From: Tetradesmus obliquus
Taxonomy: Eukaryota > Chlorophyta > Chlorophyceae > Sphaeropleales > Scenedesmaceae
DNA: 64,000 nucleotides
Assembly (NCBI GenBank): GCA_030272155.1
Contig: CP126192.1
Span: 5,552,501 to 5,616,500, forward strand
Direction: 5' to 3'
Below, piece after piece: positions 20,047-32,450 of this stretch; positions within the stretch are counted from its first letter, which is position 1; each line of letters begins with the position of its first letter. A program made the translations under genes and the position numbers. The notes beneath the pieces are model-generated. The model searched no databases. It was given only the letters and a program-made list of their open reading frames with translations, and had not been told where the DNA came from.

Positions 20047-22118
20047 GTGGTAGTGTGAGCCGTGGCGCAGCGGCAGGGCGCGAATAAGATGACGGGTCTG
20101 CACATGCATGGTACATGCATGGTACTTGCCAGGTAGTAGCTGCGCTTGATGCTGCCGCTCCTATGTTGCTGCTGCTGGTTCGCGCTGTGCTCAGCAGTTG
20201 CCATGTTCAAATGGAAAGCCTGATGCTGCAGTGGCTGCTGCCGTTGTTGCATGCCTGCGCCTGCTTGTTTGCTGCACTCATTGCTGCCTGTCTGCTGTAC
20301 CGCTGCCTGTCTGTTGTACTGCTCTTTGCCTGTTGTACTGCTGCAGCACCTGCATGCTGCTGCTGCTGCTGCTGCTGCTCACCGAAGCGTGCGTAGCTGG
20401 AGGGGTCTGTGCTGCTGCTGATGGCGCTCATGGTGCGGCCCCAGAAGTTGTTGTTGGCAAACAGGATCTTGGCCTGGTCACGCGCCACACCCTTCACGTC
20501 ATAGCCCCAGCGCCTGGGGCATGCCAAACAGCATCAAAACAACAAACACAATGCAAGTCGCAGCACTGATTGCGGAGTGATGGGTGTGTATGTCACTTCA
20601 CGTCTCAGCTCCAGCGCCTGGCACCAAAAGAGTGTACGCACAGCGGCAGCAGCAGCGGCAGCAGCAACGGCGCTCGGAGAGGTTTGTGCCCCCTGCTGTG
20701 TGAAGCAGGCATCATCTGCATGCATGCATGCATGCATGCTGCGCTGCCTGCCTGGCTAACCTCTGCGTGTCTGTCCTCCCCTCTCCCCCCCCCCCTCCCC
20801 CCATGCTGCGCTGCCTGCCTGGCTAACCTCTGCCTGTCTGTCCTCCCCTTCCCCCCCCCTCCCCCCATGCTGCGCTGCCTGCCTGGCTAACCTCTGCCTG
20901 TCTGTCCTCCCGTCCCCCCCCCCCTCCCCCCATGCTGCGCTGCCTGCCTGGCTAACTGCACGCCGAATTGCCTGGCTGGCCCGCCCCTCACCGTGCCAGC
21001 TTGCAGGCATCATTTGCATGCATGCTGCGCTGCCTGCCCGGCTGATTGCATGCCTAACCGCTGCCTGGCTGCCCCGGCCCCTCACCGTGCCAGCTTGCAG
21101 GCTGTCTCGCCTCCCTCCACTCCCGTGTTCATGGGCAGCACCTTGTCGTAGCCCAGCAGCTGAGTGATGTACTGCGCGTACTCGCCCAGCACGTCTGCAG
21201 GTGGCAGAGACAGGCGTACATGGCGTGTTTTGAGTGGTGTGTTGTGTGTTGGTAGCACAGACGGCTAGCTGCATGGCAAATGTTTGATCTGCGATACATC
21301 TGTAGCCAGGTACATGTGAGCTCATGAGATAAATGAAGGCAGAGTATATGAAGAGAGCACGACAGGTGGCTGGCAGGCATGCAGCAGGACTTGACAGCTG
21401 CACAGAAGCATGATGTGAATGGGCTGTGTAATGCTAATAGCTTATCAAGCAGGAGAAGCAGGAGAATCAACAGTATCCCTATCAGCAGCATATGCAAGGA
21501 TACATGGTGTCCCAACTGTAGCACCCATGCTGCTGCTGCTGCTGCTACTGCTGCCACGCCTGCCTCTGCTTCCGGAACAGCAGTACGCGCTTACCATTGT
21601 AGAAGGCGCGCGAAGTCAGAGCAATCCTGTCGCACTGGTCCTTGAGAGCCTTCACGATCTGCAGGGCGAGACAGCAGACGCTGTGATGCTCGGCTTCGGC
21701 TGCTCTTCTGCTCTCTTTTCACGTTGCTTGCTACTCACCTTGGGGTGACAGTGTCCCTGATTGACTGCAGAGTATGCGCTCAAAAAATCAAAGTATCTCT
21801 TGCCATCTGTATCCCAAACAAAGGCGCCCTCGCCCCGCTCCAGCACTACGGGGATGGGGGCGTAGTTGTGAGCACCAAACTGCTCCTCGCGGTCGATGAT
21901 CTGCAACAGAACAAATACTAAACGTTACATTAATCAGTATGCCATTGATTACCATCAGTCACATTCCGTTCGACCTGCACACGCACCTTCTGCTGAGCCA
22001 GAGTGGGAGCCTGGCCTCCATGGTCGCCAGCGAACGTGCGCACGAGGGCAGGCAGCACTTGCTGTCCTACTGTTGTGCTGATCTCAGACAGTGCAGAGAC
22101 TCCCAGCTTCGACAGCAT
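17745..22118 (-). CDS. OAT: Ornithine delta-aminotransferase, mitochondrial
   Basis: PLP enzyme converting ornithine plus 2-oxoglutarate to glutamate semialdehyde and glutamate (arginine/proline metabolism). Ten exons (22118-21987, 21900-21739, 21658-21595, 21194-21086, 20513-20383, 19975-19866, 19500-19383, 19116-18920, 18685-18551, 17921-17745) join to exactly 445 codons (444 aa). Exon 1 ([14 protein letters not shown] ... LVRTFAG) looks like a mitochondrial presequence: basic/hydroxylated, no acids early. Diagnostic OAT stretches follow: [80 protein letters not shown], and the PLP-binding lysine in [16 protein letters not shown]. The end [17 protein letters not shown] is also typical. Four introns hold extra copies of their own exon boundaries (reported separately). 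Introns 5 and 6 begin with CAG repeats and end with CTG repeats in the sense strand. No inactivating change was seen. Confidence 0.95.
17902..18180 (-). repeat. Copies of the OAT exon-10 acceptor boundary
   Basis: The segment spanning the acceptor and first codons of OAT exon 10 (gcactgatgccgtccttctc then ctgcaagcatgatca on the plus strand, at 17902) recurs in the upstream intron at 18009 almost unchanged, and at about 18148 in diverged form. The 18009 copy preserves the CAG acceptor and the codons for EKDGISAW. Confidence 0.85.
19225..19400 (-). repeat. Triplicated OAT exon-7 donor boundary in intron 7
   Basis: Three copies of a short unit containing the donor context (plus strand cctcacctgtgc, or cgtcacctgtgc) and a CACCACCACC-type core lie downstream of exon 7 on the sense strand. 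The unit adjoining the exon is the functional donor (19382); the others lie near 19265-19310. A gctgccgatgccggtggtgg stretch opens at least two of them. Confidence 0.75.
19730..19765 (-). repeat. Partial copy of OAT exon 6 with its donor, inside intron 6
   Basis: Plus-strand cacctggatgggctccacca at 19865 (end of exon 6 plus donor) is matched by cacctggatgggctccacca near 19731, followed by a diverged stretch still encoding [10 protein letters not shown] before a GTGCGG donor. The rest of exon 6 is absent, so this is a boundary copy, not a whole extra exon. Both copies are followed or preceded by CAG/CTG runs. Confidence 0.85.
19983..20045 (-). repeat. (CAG)n microsatellite at the OAT exon-6 acceptor
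   Basis: About 21 CAG units on the plus strand, reading CTG in the OAT sense strand, end a few bases before the exon-6 acceptor. The opposite end of the same intron begins with (CAG)n in the sense strand (plus-strand 20358-20380). Confidence 0.9.
20700..21110 (-). repeat. Tandem repeats with G-runs in OAT intron 4, including a copy of the exon-4 donor
   Basis: Three full and one partial copies of a 64-66 bp unit (catgctgcgctgcctgcctg ... ending in long C runs) start near 20736, 20802, 20866 and 20930. In the OAT sense strand the C runs are G runs. A (TGCA)n stretch at about 20719-20738 precedes them. The exon-4 donor context (cctcaccgtgccagcttgca) at 21080 is repeated near 20985, about 95 bp away. 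Confidence 0.85.
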
Positions 22119-22547
22119 CGTGATTTGTGCACACTCAGCGCAGAAGTGTTTGCGCTCTGCAGTGTGCTGGACGTTGCTAATAGCTTCGTTGCGACACTGC
22201 GTTGTGTGTTTGCGTTTGTAGGTGCGAAAACTGCATTGTCCAATGAATTCTTTGCACCATCAGCAACCAGTCAGCAGGCCACATGAACAACATAACATGT
22301 GATCACATGGGTCGACAGACAACCCTGCAACGGCGCCAGAAACCACGTAGGCGCAACGGATCAACATAATTGCAAACTGCAAACCTTCTTTGGACGAAGT
22401 CAGTCCTGCAACACTGTGTCTCAGCATGACAATTGGTCAAGATGCAACAGTAGCAGCAGCAGCAGCAATATAAGCAACACCCGCCCTGCAGGCTTGTCTG
22501 GCTGCCATTACTCCGTTTGAGCACTAGAAGAGCTAATTTTGAGCCGT
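22119..22547. promoter_or_regulatory. Bidirectional promoter region, OAT / tRNA methyltransferase
   Basis: The start codons of OAT (minus) and the TARBP1-like gene (plus) face away from each other across 429 bp, so this segment must hold both promoters and 5' UTRs. A short CAG run sits near 22450-22466. No TATA-like motif at a convincing distance was seen. Confidence 0.55.
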
Positions 22548-23019
22548 ATGAGTGACTCACAGGCAGCAGCGCTGCAGTTGCAACAGTTCCTGCAGCAGGT
22601 GGCTGGCAAGGCAACCAGCAGCCACAGTGACGGCAGTGTGAAGTCCAACAGGCAGCACAGCAAGCGCCAGGCTGACCTGCAGGCACAGCAAGCAGCTGCC
22701 AACAGCATTGATGTGCTCCTGCAGGTGTGATTATGCATGATTAACTGCAAGCCATTGCATGTAGGCTGGGTCAGCTGCACTATGTTCTGTGCCTGGCATG
22801 TTGCATTGGCTAGTGCAGCCCTGCTGTCCTGCAAGGACATCCCTAGCGGCTGCTCAGTGGTTAGTCAGCTGCATGTGTGTACTGTATGGTCTCGTGTCCA
22901 CTTGTGTGGACGGTGCTTGCACATGCCCCGCACAGGTGCCTTGGTTTGCAGACCTTGCTGTAGCAGGCTGCAGGCATGCCAGTATCACTCCGCTTGGCCA
23001 GCTCACCCTGACTTCCAGC

Positions 23020-23056
<37 letters not shown>

Positions 23057-23841
23057 CAGCTGAGCCGCCGCCGCAGCAGCAGCAGCAGCAGCAGGGAGGC
23101 GGCACGCAGCAGCCAGGTGAAGCAACCGAATCCCAACTGAGCATCTTGGCAGCCATCACGCTCGCACAGCTCGCACTACAGCACCACCAAGCAGCCACTG
23201 CTGACACTAGCAGCAGCAGTAGCACCTCAGCATCCACAGCAGCAGACCTAGGCCCAGAGCAGGTGCTGCTGCAGCAGCTGATTCCGCAGCTGCTGGCCTG
23301 CCCTGCCCCCTGTGAGCCAGCCAGCCTCAGCAGCCACTGGGCAGTGTTGTTAGTAACAGCAGCCAGCCAGCTGCATAACCTCGGCTGCCCAGCTGCAGCT
23401 AGCTTGCCACGTCTCTGCTTACAGCACCTGCAGGAGCGGCTGGATCCTAAAAGCAGCAGCAGCAGCAGCAGCAGCAGCAAGTCAGGAGGGGCTGCTGGTG
23501 TGAGGGCTCACGGGAGCTTGTGCTTGGGTGATGCAGCATGCATGGCCCTGCTGGCTGCACTGCTGCGCCAGCAGCAGCAGCAGCAGCAGCAGGCAACCTT
23601 GAACACGGCTGTGTTGGAGGAGCTTGCTGCTTGTGTTCTTGCTGGGCTCAGCCGTGCAGGTAAGAACCACATGCAAGCGCGTTTGAAACGTCTGCTTGCG
23701 CACCACAATGCAGCTCAACGCCTTCCCGTAGCCTGCTGCGTGCTGTCCTCGTAGCCCCTCGCACCTTACACAACACGTCGAAGTGTTAGCCCCTTCGTGC
23801 ACCTAATCCAGCTGTACTCCAGCAAACCGTGTCTTGCTTGT

Positions 23842-23921
<80 letters not shown>

Positions 23922-24068
23922 GTGCTACAGCTGGTGACCTGCAGTCGGAGCTGCAAGCCGTACTGCTGCAGCCCTTGATGGGCGCTGCTGCTGCACAGCT
24001 GCAGCCGGCAGCCTATGCAGCTGCCTGCCAGCAGCTGGTGGCTGCTGCCTGTGGAGGTGCCTTGCCTG

Positions 24069-24108
<40 letters not shown>

Positions 24109-27100
24109 GACCCCAGCAGCAGCAGCAGCAGCAGGGTCATCAAGCATCAGCAGCAGCAAGCTTGCGGCAGGGCTGTCTCTTGCCTGCAGGCTGCAGGAGC
24201 ATGTGGCAGTGGCATGCCAGCAGCAGGGTGAGCGTGGGTGCTTAGATTGGTGCACTGGCAGGCCATAGCATTAGCATGTTATGACATGTTTGTGCTGATA
24301 GTGTGTGTTACACATGCACATCGATCCACAGCGATAACCAATATCACTTCACAATGCAAGCATCAGCTGCAATGTCTGCTGACGCGTGTCTGCCATTGCA
24401 GGCAGTGCTGCTGCCGCCGCCCTGCACGAGCTGCTGCTGCTGGGGCTGAGCAGCAAGGACAGTCAATGCCGGGCGCGGGCGCTGCACCTGCTGCAGGCGT
24501 CAGTACAGCAGGGCTGGGGCCCTCAGGTGCGCAGCAGCCAGGCGCTTGTACAACTGGCTGCATACGCAGTAGTGTACATGCATGCGGAATCAATTGACAT
24601 AATGTCGAAGGCAGCTGCGAAAGGGGATATGTTGTGAGCAACCTAGGTTGAAGAGCTGTCATGAAGTGCATACATTATCACAGTCAATGCAGCTTACTTC
24701 AAGGTAGACAAAGTGGGCCAGCAGCAGCCAGCTATGCTGTTCTGCTTGTTCTTGCTTCTGCCCAAACCATTCACAAAATACAAATGCCAGCGCAGCCGAC
24801 ACTTCACACACCTTGCTGTGCTCTGTTGCGTCGCAGGTGCCGGGGTTTGCTGAGCCGCAATGGCAGGCCTTCCTGGCGGTGTTTAGGGCTCAAGAGGAGC
24901 GCGTGCTGCACCTGATACAGCCGGTGTGGGCCGACTGCTTCCCACTGCTGTGGCAGCACGCAAGCAGCGAGACTGCAGCTACACTCAGCAGCAGCAGCAG
25001 CAGCAGGGGTCCAGGCAGTATGGCGGGGCTCGTGCGCTGGTGTGCTGTGCTGATTGTGCGGGCTGCATTCCACAGCAAGTAAGTTGTGGTTTGGTACCGA
25101 TGGCTGTGGGCAGCATGTTGCGAGATGCCAGGTTGCAGAAACTGCGCCTATATGTAATCGTTGGTTTCAACAAAAACCATGTATACACCCAGTGGCAGCG
25201 GCAGCAGCAGCAGAGGCAGCAGCTGGTGGATGTTTTGCTGCTGCGTGACCTCCTAGCCTATTGCCTCCTGCTGCAAATGCCTGTGGTTCTCCCTGCCTGC
25301 TTGCAGTGTGTCGGTCAGGCGCTTAGGCCTGGCGTCATTCTTTGAGCTTCCGGCACCCACACTGCAGCAGTTAATAGCAAACGGCGGCTTGCCGCAGCTG
25401 CAGGCGCTGCTGCTGCAGCTGCTCGCTGCGTTTGAAAACGAGAAGCTTGTATCAGATGTGGCGGCAGGCAGCGCACTGGGCCGCCAGGCGCAGGCGGTGG
25501 CACTGCTGCAACAGCAGCTGACAGCGTCCCTGTCAGCCATCATAACAGCACTGTTGCAACAGCAGCAGTGTCAGCAGCAGCAGTGCAGACAGGAATGCTT
25601 GGTATCTAGCCTTCTTGCAGCTTATCTAGACAGGGTGGTAGAAGTGTCAGAGCGAGCACCTACTGCAGCGGTGCTGCTGCAGGCAGCTGCTGAGGCAGCC
25701 GGGCAAGTATCTACAGCAACAGCAGACACACCACATTCCACAGGCAATAGCAGCAGCAGCAGCAGCACGCACAACACACTGTGTGACCTGGGTCCAAAGC
25801 GGCTGCTGACGCACGTGGGTGCAGCCCTTGCTCATGTGACATACCTGCACCCAGCTCACATGCGGCCGCAGATTCAGCGGGCGCTGCTGCAGCTGGTGCC
25901 GCTGTGCTGCTCTGCCGACAGCTGTGGAGCTGACGTGGCTTTAGGCTTGATTACTGCCAGCGGCAATGCAGCAGCAGGAATTGCAGGCTGGTTCATGCAG
26001 TGGCTGGATGCTGCCTTGTCAGCACCCGCTGGGTCAGCTGCAGCAGCAGGAAGTGCCTCGATTACGCAGCTGCAATCCTGGCTGCAGCCGCTGCAGCAGA
26101 GCAGAGATGCAGCAGCCCTGCCGCAACTGAAGCTGCTGCACTGCCTAGGGCGAGCAGCAGCTGTCCTGTCCAGCAGCAACCAGCAGGCAGTTGCTGCTGT
26201 GCTGCTGACTGGTGCAGCTGCTGTACGGCATGGCCTTGCGCCAGAGTGTGGCAAGCAGGCTGCCGCAGCAGCAGATGTGGCCAGCGCATTGGCATGTTTA
26301 GCGTGCGGTGTGGCTGCGTCACTGCAGCAAAGCAGCACAGCAGCAGCAGCAGCAGCCAGCATTACAGCTAAGCAAGGCACTCCAGACTCAATACTGGTCA
26401 ACAGCTTGATGCAGCTGGTACCAGCTCTGCTGCTGCACCACAAGACGATGCAAGCAGCAGCAGGCGTGTATGATGCCACATGGGTTTCCTGGCTGACGCA
26501 GCTGCTGCAGCTTGTGCTACAGGCACCAGCGCCAGCAGCAGATGCGGAGCAATGGCAGCAGCTGCAGTCTGCAGTGTTAGCAGAGCTAGCAACTTGGCAG
26601 CAGCAGCTGCCGGCTGATGTGGTCACAGCAGCAGCATCAGGATTGCTTGATCAGCAGCTGCTGCTGCTGTCAACTGCACACATGGCTTGCTTTGGTCTGC
26701 AACATAGTGCAGAGCAGCATGGCCCGACCATGGCAGCAGGCTTGTATGCAGCAGATCTGGACAGCTGTTTGCTGTCCCTGTGCAAGCTGGTGCCTGCGAC
26801 TGGCTTCAGTGACAGGTGGATGGGAGGAGTGAACAACAGCAGCAGCAGCAGCAGGTTGGAAATGAAAGAAGCACTGATGCAGCTGCGGATGCAGCTCATG
26901 GCACAGCTGGTTGCAGCAGCGGCAGCAGCAGCAGCAGCAGCAGCAGCAGCGGCAACAGGAGGCTTAAGTGTGTCCATCAGCACCCGGCAACAGGTGTTCA
27001 GCAGGTGAGGCGCCGCGCTATCACTGTGCAGCCTGCAGCTGCCAATGCATGCGTATGTTGTCACAAAAACAGTTATGGCTGTTTTGGCATCGTCCATGGG

Positions 27101-30100
27101 GCTGAATTGTCAGCTTGCTAGTTTATTAGCGTGCTGGTGATGATTATGATGATTATGCGGGCCTTGGTGGGCTGACAGGGCTTGTGACTGCATGGTGGTA
27201 TGCAGGTGCTTGCAGGATTTAGAATGGAGCAGCAGCGACGCCACCCTGCGGCCGCTGCTGAGTGTGCTGTTGGCAGTAGCGCCTTTTGCAGAGCTATCTG
27301 CACAGCAGCAGCAGCAGCAGCAAGGCAGGGGGCATGATGACCAAGAAGCAGCAGCAGAGCAGCACAGCTGGCCACAGGATGAAGCTGTGTCAGGGCTTCG
27401 GCAGCTGCTGCAGCAGCTGCAGCCGGTGGTGCGCAGCAGCAAGCGGCTGTCTGCTGACACCACACAGCAGATGGTGCAGCTGTTCTTCCACCCAGCGATG
27501 TTCAAAAACAGGTGGGAGCAATGACCATAATGCAGCTGCCATCAGCAAGATTTGACACACGATGCATGTGCAGCCGTCTTGCTCAGTGGTGCAATGCATG
27601 AGGTTCAACGGCATTAGCTAACATATGCGCCGTGCTGCGTCTGCTGCCGCAAACCAGTCCAATGTTAGCATACTTACTGTCTCCCAGCCTTTGCTGGTGT
27701 GCTGACTGGCTGTTGTCTTCTTGCTGTTTGCTGTTTGCTGTTTGTGTCCTGCAGTGAGCTGGCAGCCTACATCAGCAGCCACCTCACTCCTTTTGGCCTC
27801 ACACAAGGAGGAGTGAGGCTGTCTGTCACTCTCATGTCACACTTGTGCTCAGCAGTGCTGGGCCCGGAGCCGCAGCTGCTGCACAGCCACCTGCCACACA
27901 TCACACACATGTGTGCGTTCTCACTCTTTGCGGAAAGTGTGACGCAGCAGGCCGCGCTGCAGCAGCAGAAGTGTGACGCGTCGGTGCTGCTGCCTGCGCG
28001 GGTGGTGCTGTGCTCCTTCCTACTGCAGCTTGCCAGGTGAGGGAGAGATGCCCTGCTGGGGATGTATCTTCTCTCATATGAGTCAAAGCATTAATTTTAA
28101 TACTTAGATAAGAAAACATACAGTCAAAGCATTCATTATCGCTCCAATATTGCCTTGCAAGGGTGGGCTCATCGTATGGCTCGTGCTGCTGCCCTGTGGA
28201 CCTTCGCCAACACCGCCCACCCTCTTACTCGACTCTTTTTAGCTTGTCATTTCTTGTTGCCTAAAACCCTGCACTTGCAGGAGCCGCGCGCAGCCTGCGT
28301 TCCTGCGCCGCCTGCTGCTGCAGCTGCTGGACGTTGCCGAGGCAGCAGTGCCGCAGTATGCTTGGCTGGGCAGCAGGGAGGCTGGGCAGGGCAGCGGTGC
28401 CAATGCAATCAAGGTGGCAGTGTGGCAGGCGCTGTGCCTGCTGGCACCCTGGGTGGATGATGACCTGGCAGCAGAGGTAATCTGGCAACATGATGACGCG
28501 TTGATGACGTTACATCGACGGGCACGTGCTACAATGAGTTTCTGTTGTGTTGGTCCAGCGTGAAAGCTTTATGGAGAGGCATTGAAGGAGATATGCTTCA
28601 AAATTCAAATCTATGCAATGGTGTCCTAAGGCATTGGTAGGGATGTGGAAATGTGGGGACAGGGACGTGAGCCACAACCCATTCAAATGATTCTCCTTTG
28701 CATGCGTGCTTCTGCTGTAGGTGCTACCACGGGGCTGGCAGTGCCTACTGAGCTGCCACCAGCACGGCAACATCCGGCCGCAGCTGCAGCTGTTCCTGCT
28801 GGTGCTGCTGAAGGACAGGCCCCAGGCAGTAGAGCGCTACCTGCTTCCTGCACTGAACACCTATGAAACCAGCAGCTACCAGGTGCGCAGACATGTGCCC
28901 AAACGTGCAGCTCTCTCTTGTCATACTATCATGCAATCTGCCGTGAGTTGCGGCGCAGTCTGTTCTTGTGGCATGCTGAGGCTTTGTGCGTGTTGCAGCT
29001 TGGCGTTGTGCTCTGCTCTTTATAGCTGGCCTGGCAGCACAAGCTGCCCCCTCAACCGACAGCGGTTGAGACCTGAACTTGGTGTTCAACTGCTGCTGCT
29101 GCTGCTGCTGCTGCAGACGACCGTGTCTGTCATCATCCTGGTGCTGTTCCTGCTGCTGGAGTCAGGGCCCCAGGGCTCGCCCCACTTCATGCCGCTGCTG
29201 ACGGCGCTGCTGCCCTGGGCGCTGCACCACAGGCATGCAGTGAGGGTGCCCGTGCAGGTGAGGGTGGAAGCGGGCGCGTTACTCCGGCTGACACGCAACC
29301 TTGTGACATGCGGCAACTCAGCATGCTGAACTCCTGGCCTGCAATAAGGACACAGCAGGACTGCACTTGCACAGGGCTGAAACAGTGCTGTGTGGCAAAG
29401 CAATGATTTTTTTGTGCTGTGCTGCTGCATGTTGTGTGCAGGCGCTGCTGCATGTTGTGTTCAGCCGCCACATGGAGGCCATCCAGCAGCAGCTGGGGCC
29501 ACAAGACGGCCAGCTGCTGCAGCAGGTGAGCCTGGAAACGATAGCTGCTAGATGCAAAGCACCCTGCGAGCATCCCTGCAAGCGGCGCACGGGCGCACAC
29601 TCAAGCTGGGGGTGTTATTTTTCCAGTCAGCACAGCACTGCATCAGGTTCGCTCCGCTGCGCAGTCTCTTCACTGTGCTGCACGCTCCCAGCTTCAGCAC
29701 CTGCAAAGTCCTTGCTTCTTTGCTTCCTCATTCAGTCCTCATGCCAGCAATCAAGCCATTGCAACAACGCCTTGCAATTGCTCCCCTCACCGCCCGGCTG
29801 CATTGCACGTGCGTTGCCATCTTGCCCAACCACCCCGCAGAGAAGCGGCGCTTCTTGCACCGAAATGACGTGACGGCCAAACTGCCTTGCCCCTTTCATC
29901 AATGTGTTGCATTGCTGCCTGAATTTACCTGCTGCTTCATGCAGGTGCGGCGCTTCCTGCACCGAAATGACGAGACGGCCAAGCTGCCTTGCCCCTTTCA
30001 TCACTGTGCTGCATTGCTGCCTGAATCAACCTGCTGCTTCATGCAGGTGCGGCGCTTCCTGCAGCAGAATGATGAGACAGTGAAGCTGCGGCAGCGGCAG

Positions 30101-32418
30101 GCGCTGGTGGACCTGGAGGGCTTCAGCCTGCAGCAGGAGGCCAGCCTGGAGGGAGTGTTCGGGGTGCGCTGCTGCTGCTGCTGCTGCTGCCGCTGCCGCT
30201 GCTGCTGCTGCTGCTGCGTGCAGCATGCAATTCCTGTGCAAGCCTTTGTTCAGACTGACTTGAATTGATCGGATCGCTTGGGTGGGATGCCTGCAGATCT
30301 CTGTTGTAGTGATCATGTAGAGGTGTGAGCGCTTGCTTCTGTTGGTAGTGCTGCGCGGTGGCATCAGTGGCGGAACATGGCAGCGCTGTCCTCAACGGCA
30401 CTACTGGGCTAAGGCACACACAAAGTACACACGCGGTGCCTACGTTTGGGACCATGTTGGTATGTGTGCATGAAGCTTGCTGCTGCTGCTGCTGCTGCTG
30501 CAGGTGCGCGAGGCTGAGCTGGAGCAGCTGTGTGATGGCGAGGGTGATGCAGCAGGGCTGCTGTGGCCGCTGCACGTCAGGGAGCGGCTGCCGCTGGACG
30601 TGCTCAAAGCCCTGCCTGGCGCGCTCAAGGCAGTTAGCAAGCGCGAGGGCGGCAGCAGCAGCCAGCGCGGCGGCGGGGCAGTGGATGAAGCCTCTGAGGC
30701 CGTTGCAGCAGGTGTGTGGTGCAAGCCAGGCGTGTAGGCACGAACCCGACACTGTTACTTACCCCTCGGCAGCAGTAGAGGTGCTGTGAAAACCCACGTC
30801 AAGAGAAGTGCAGAACTGCACGTCCTCCGCTTGAAGCGCATATGTCAGAGAGCAAGCAGATTTCGCCGAAGTTGAGCTAATGCCGCTGCGCCTATGTTGG
30901 ATTACTGTAGGTGATGCAGGGGACGGTGATGAACTGCAGCAGCCACCTGCTGGCGGTAGCGCCGCTGTCTACCAGTTCAGGCCACAAGTAGAGGTGAGGC
31001 TATCATGCTGCCATGATCCTGAGGAGAAACAGCTGTGCAGTGTGTAACTGCACTCAGCATTTTGCGGATTGACGTCTCCAGAAAGAAATGTGCTGCACAG
31101 TCCTGTGGCACATGGCCTCCTACGCTATCAAATGGCATCCCTGTGACATCAGCTCTGGAGCCCTAGCTGCTCAAGGCTTGCAACCTCAACTAAACAGCTT
31201 TCATACAATCTTTGCAAGTCCTGGCTTTTGTGAGCAATCATCGCTCTGAGCTTTGATCTGGTGCATGCTGATGTAGCTGCTGTGCGATATCATGTCCCTG
31301 CTGCTGCAGTCTGCTCTGTTTGATGAGGCATGTGCAGATCGTGTTGAGGCGCTGGTGGCTGGCAGGGCAGCGGCAGCTGGGCTGGTGGTGTGTGCCTCGC
31401 TGCTGGACAATGTGCCCAACATGGCAGGCCTCTGCAGGTGAGGCGGGGCTGGAGGGGCGTGTGTTTAGGGGAGACTCGGATGCGCTTTCAGGCTGTAGGT
31501 GCAGTTGGCATGGCTACTGGTGTAGTACGGTGCTTGTGGGCACGTGTTGCTGAAGCGGCTGGGCATGCTGGACAACAAATGAATTGCTTGTGCACATTGT
31601 ACGCGCGGCTCCTGCGTTTACGGACATTTGGACGCTGCGGGGTTGTATCTATGGTAACCATTTACTGACACGATCTCCTGGAAAGAAGCCCACAGAGCAT
31701 TAGTCGCTCTGCCGCAGCCGCTGACACTCAGCACCCCTCTTCTTCACACTGCCGCCGCCGCTGCTGCTGCTGCTGCCCTGCAGGACGTGTGAGTCCATGT
31801 CTGTTGAGGCGTTGGTGCTGTCCAGCCGTGCTGTGGTGGCCACGGAGGCGTTCAAGCGCCAGAGCGTGACCAGTGAGCGCTGGCTGCGGCTGCTTGAGGT
31901 GGGCGGCGCTGACGTGGCTGCACTGCTGCAGGAGCGGCGGCAGGCGGGATACACGATAATAGGTGAGCGCGAATGCATGTATGTAGCCCAGCGCAGGCTG
32001 GCTGGTGTGTGTGTGTGTGTGCTGCATTTGCGGTTCGTTTTTGAACAGCTGTTGCGAGCATAATGCTGCATGTGGGTCCTAGCTGTTTACAGTTGGTCTT
32101 AGCTGTTTACAGTTGGCGCATTGCAGCTGCCGCGGGTGAGCGATTGCAGGTTCTGGGTGTGTAGTTCAGCTGCTCTGCACTGGGTGGAACATCTAGCACC
32201 TTATAGACATGGTGCGTGTTGATGGTTGCTGTGCCTTTTGTCGTGTTGCGCTGTACATGCCTTAGCTGTCATTCTAGCCGCTGCATGGGGTGTCAAATGC
32301 AACAGCGGCCTGCCTGGCAGGTTGCAGAGCAACCCGACTCAATGCTGCAGTGCTGCAGCAGTGTGCCAGCACATTGTGCAAACCTGTGACAGCACACTGT
32401 GTTGACCACCAGCTAACG

Positions 32419-32450
<32 letters not shown>

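Noticed and set aside
20756..21403. 215-codon minus-strand frame with repeated [18 protein letters not shown] motifs
   Set aside because: It is a direct reading of the 64-66 bp intronic repeat and crosses a real OAT exon in the wrong frame.
29552..30046. Reading the whole open plus-strand frame as one TARBP1 exon
   Set aside because: The upstream part (29552-29840) is not conserved-looking and contains the intron following donor 29525. Only 30047-30163, and possibly the 102-bp copies, are supported as exon.
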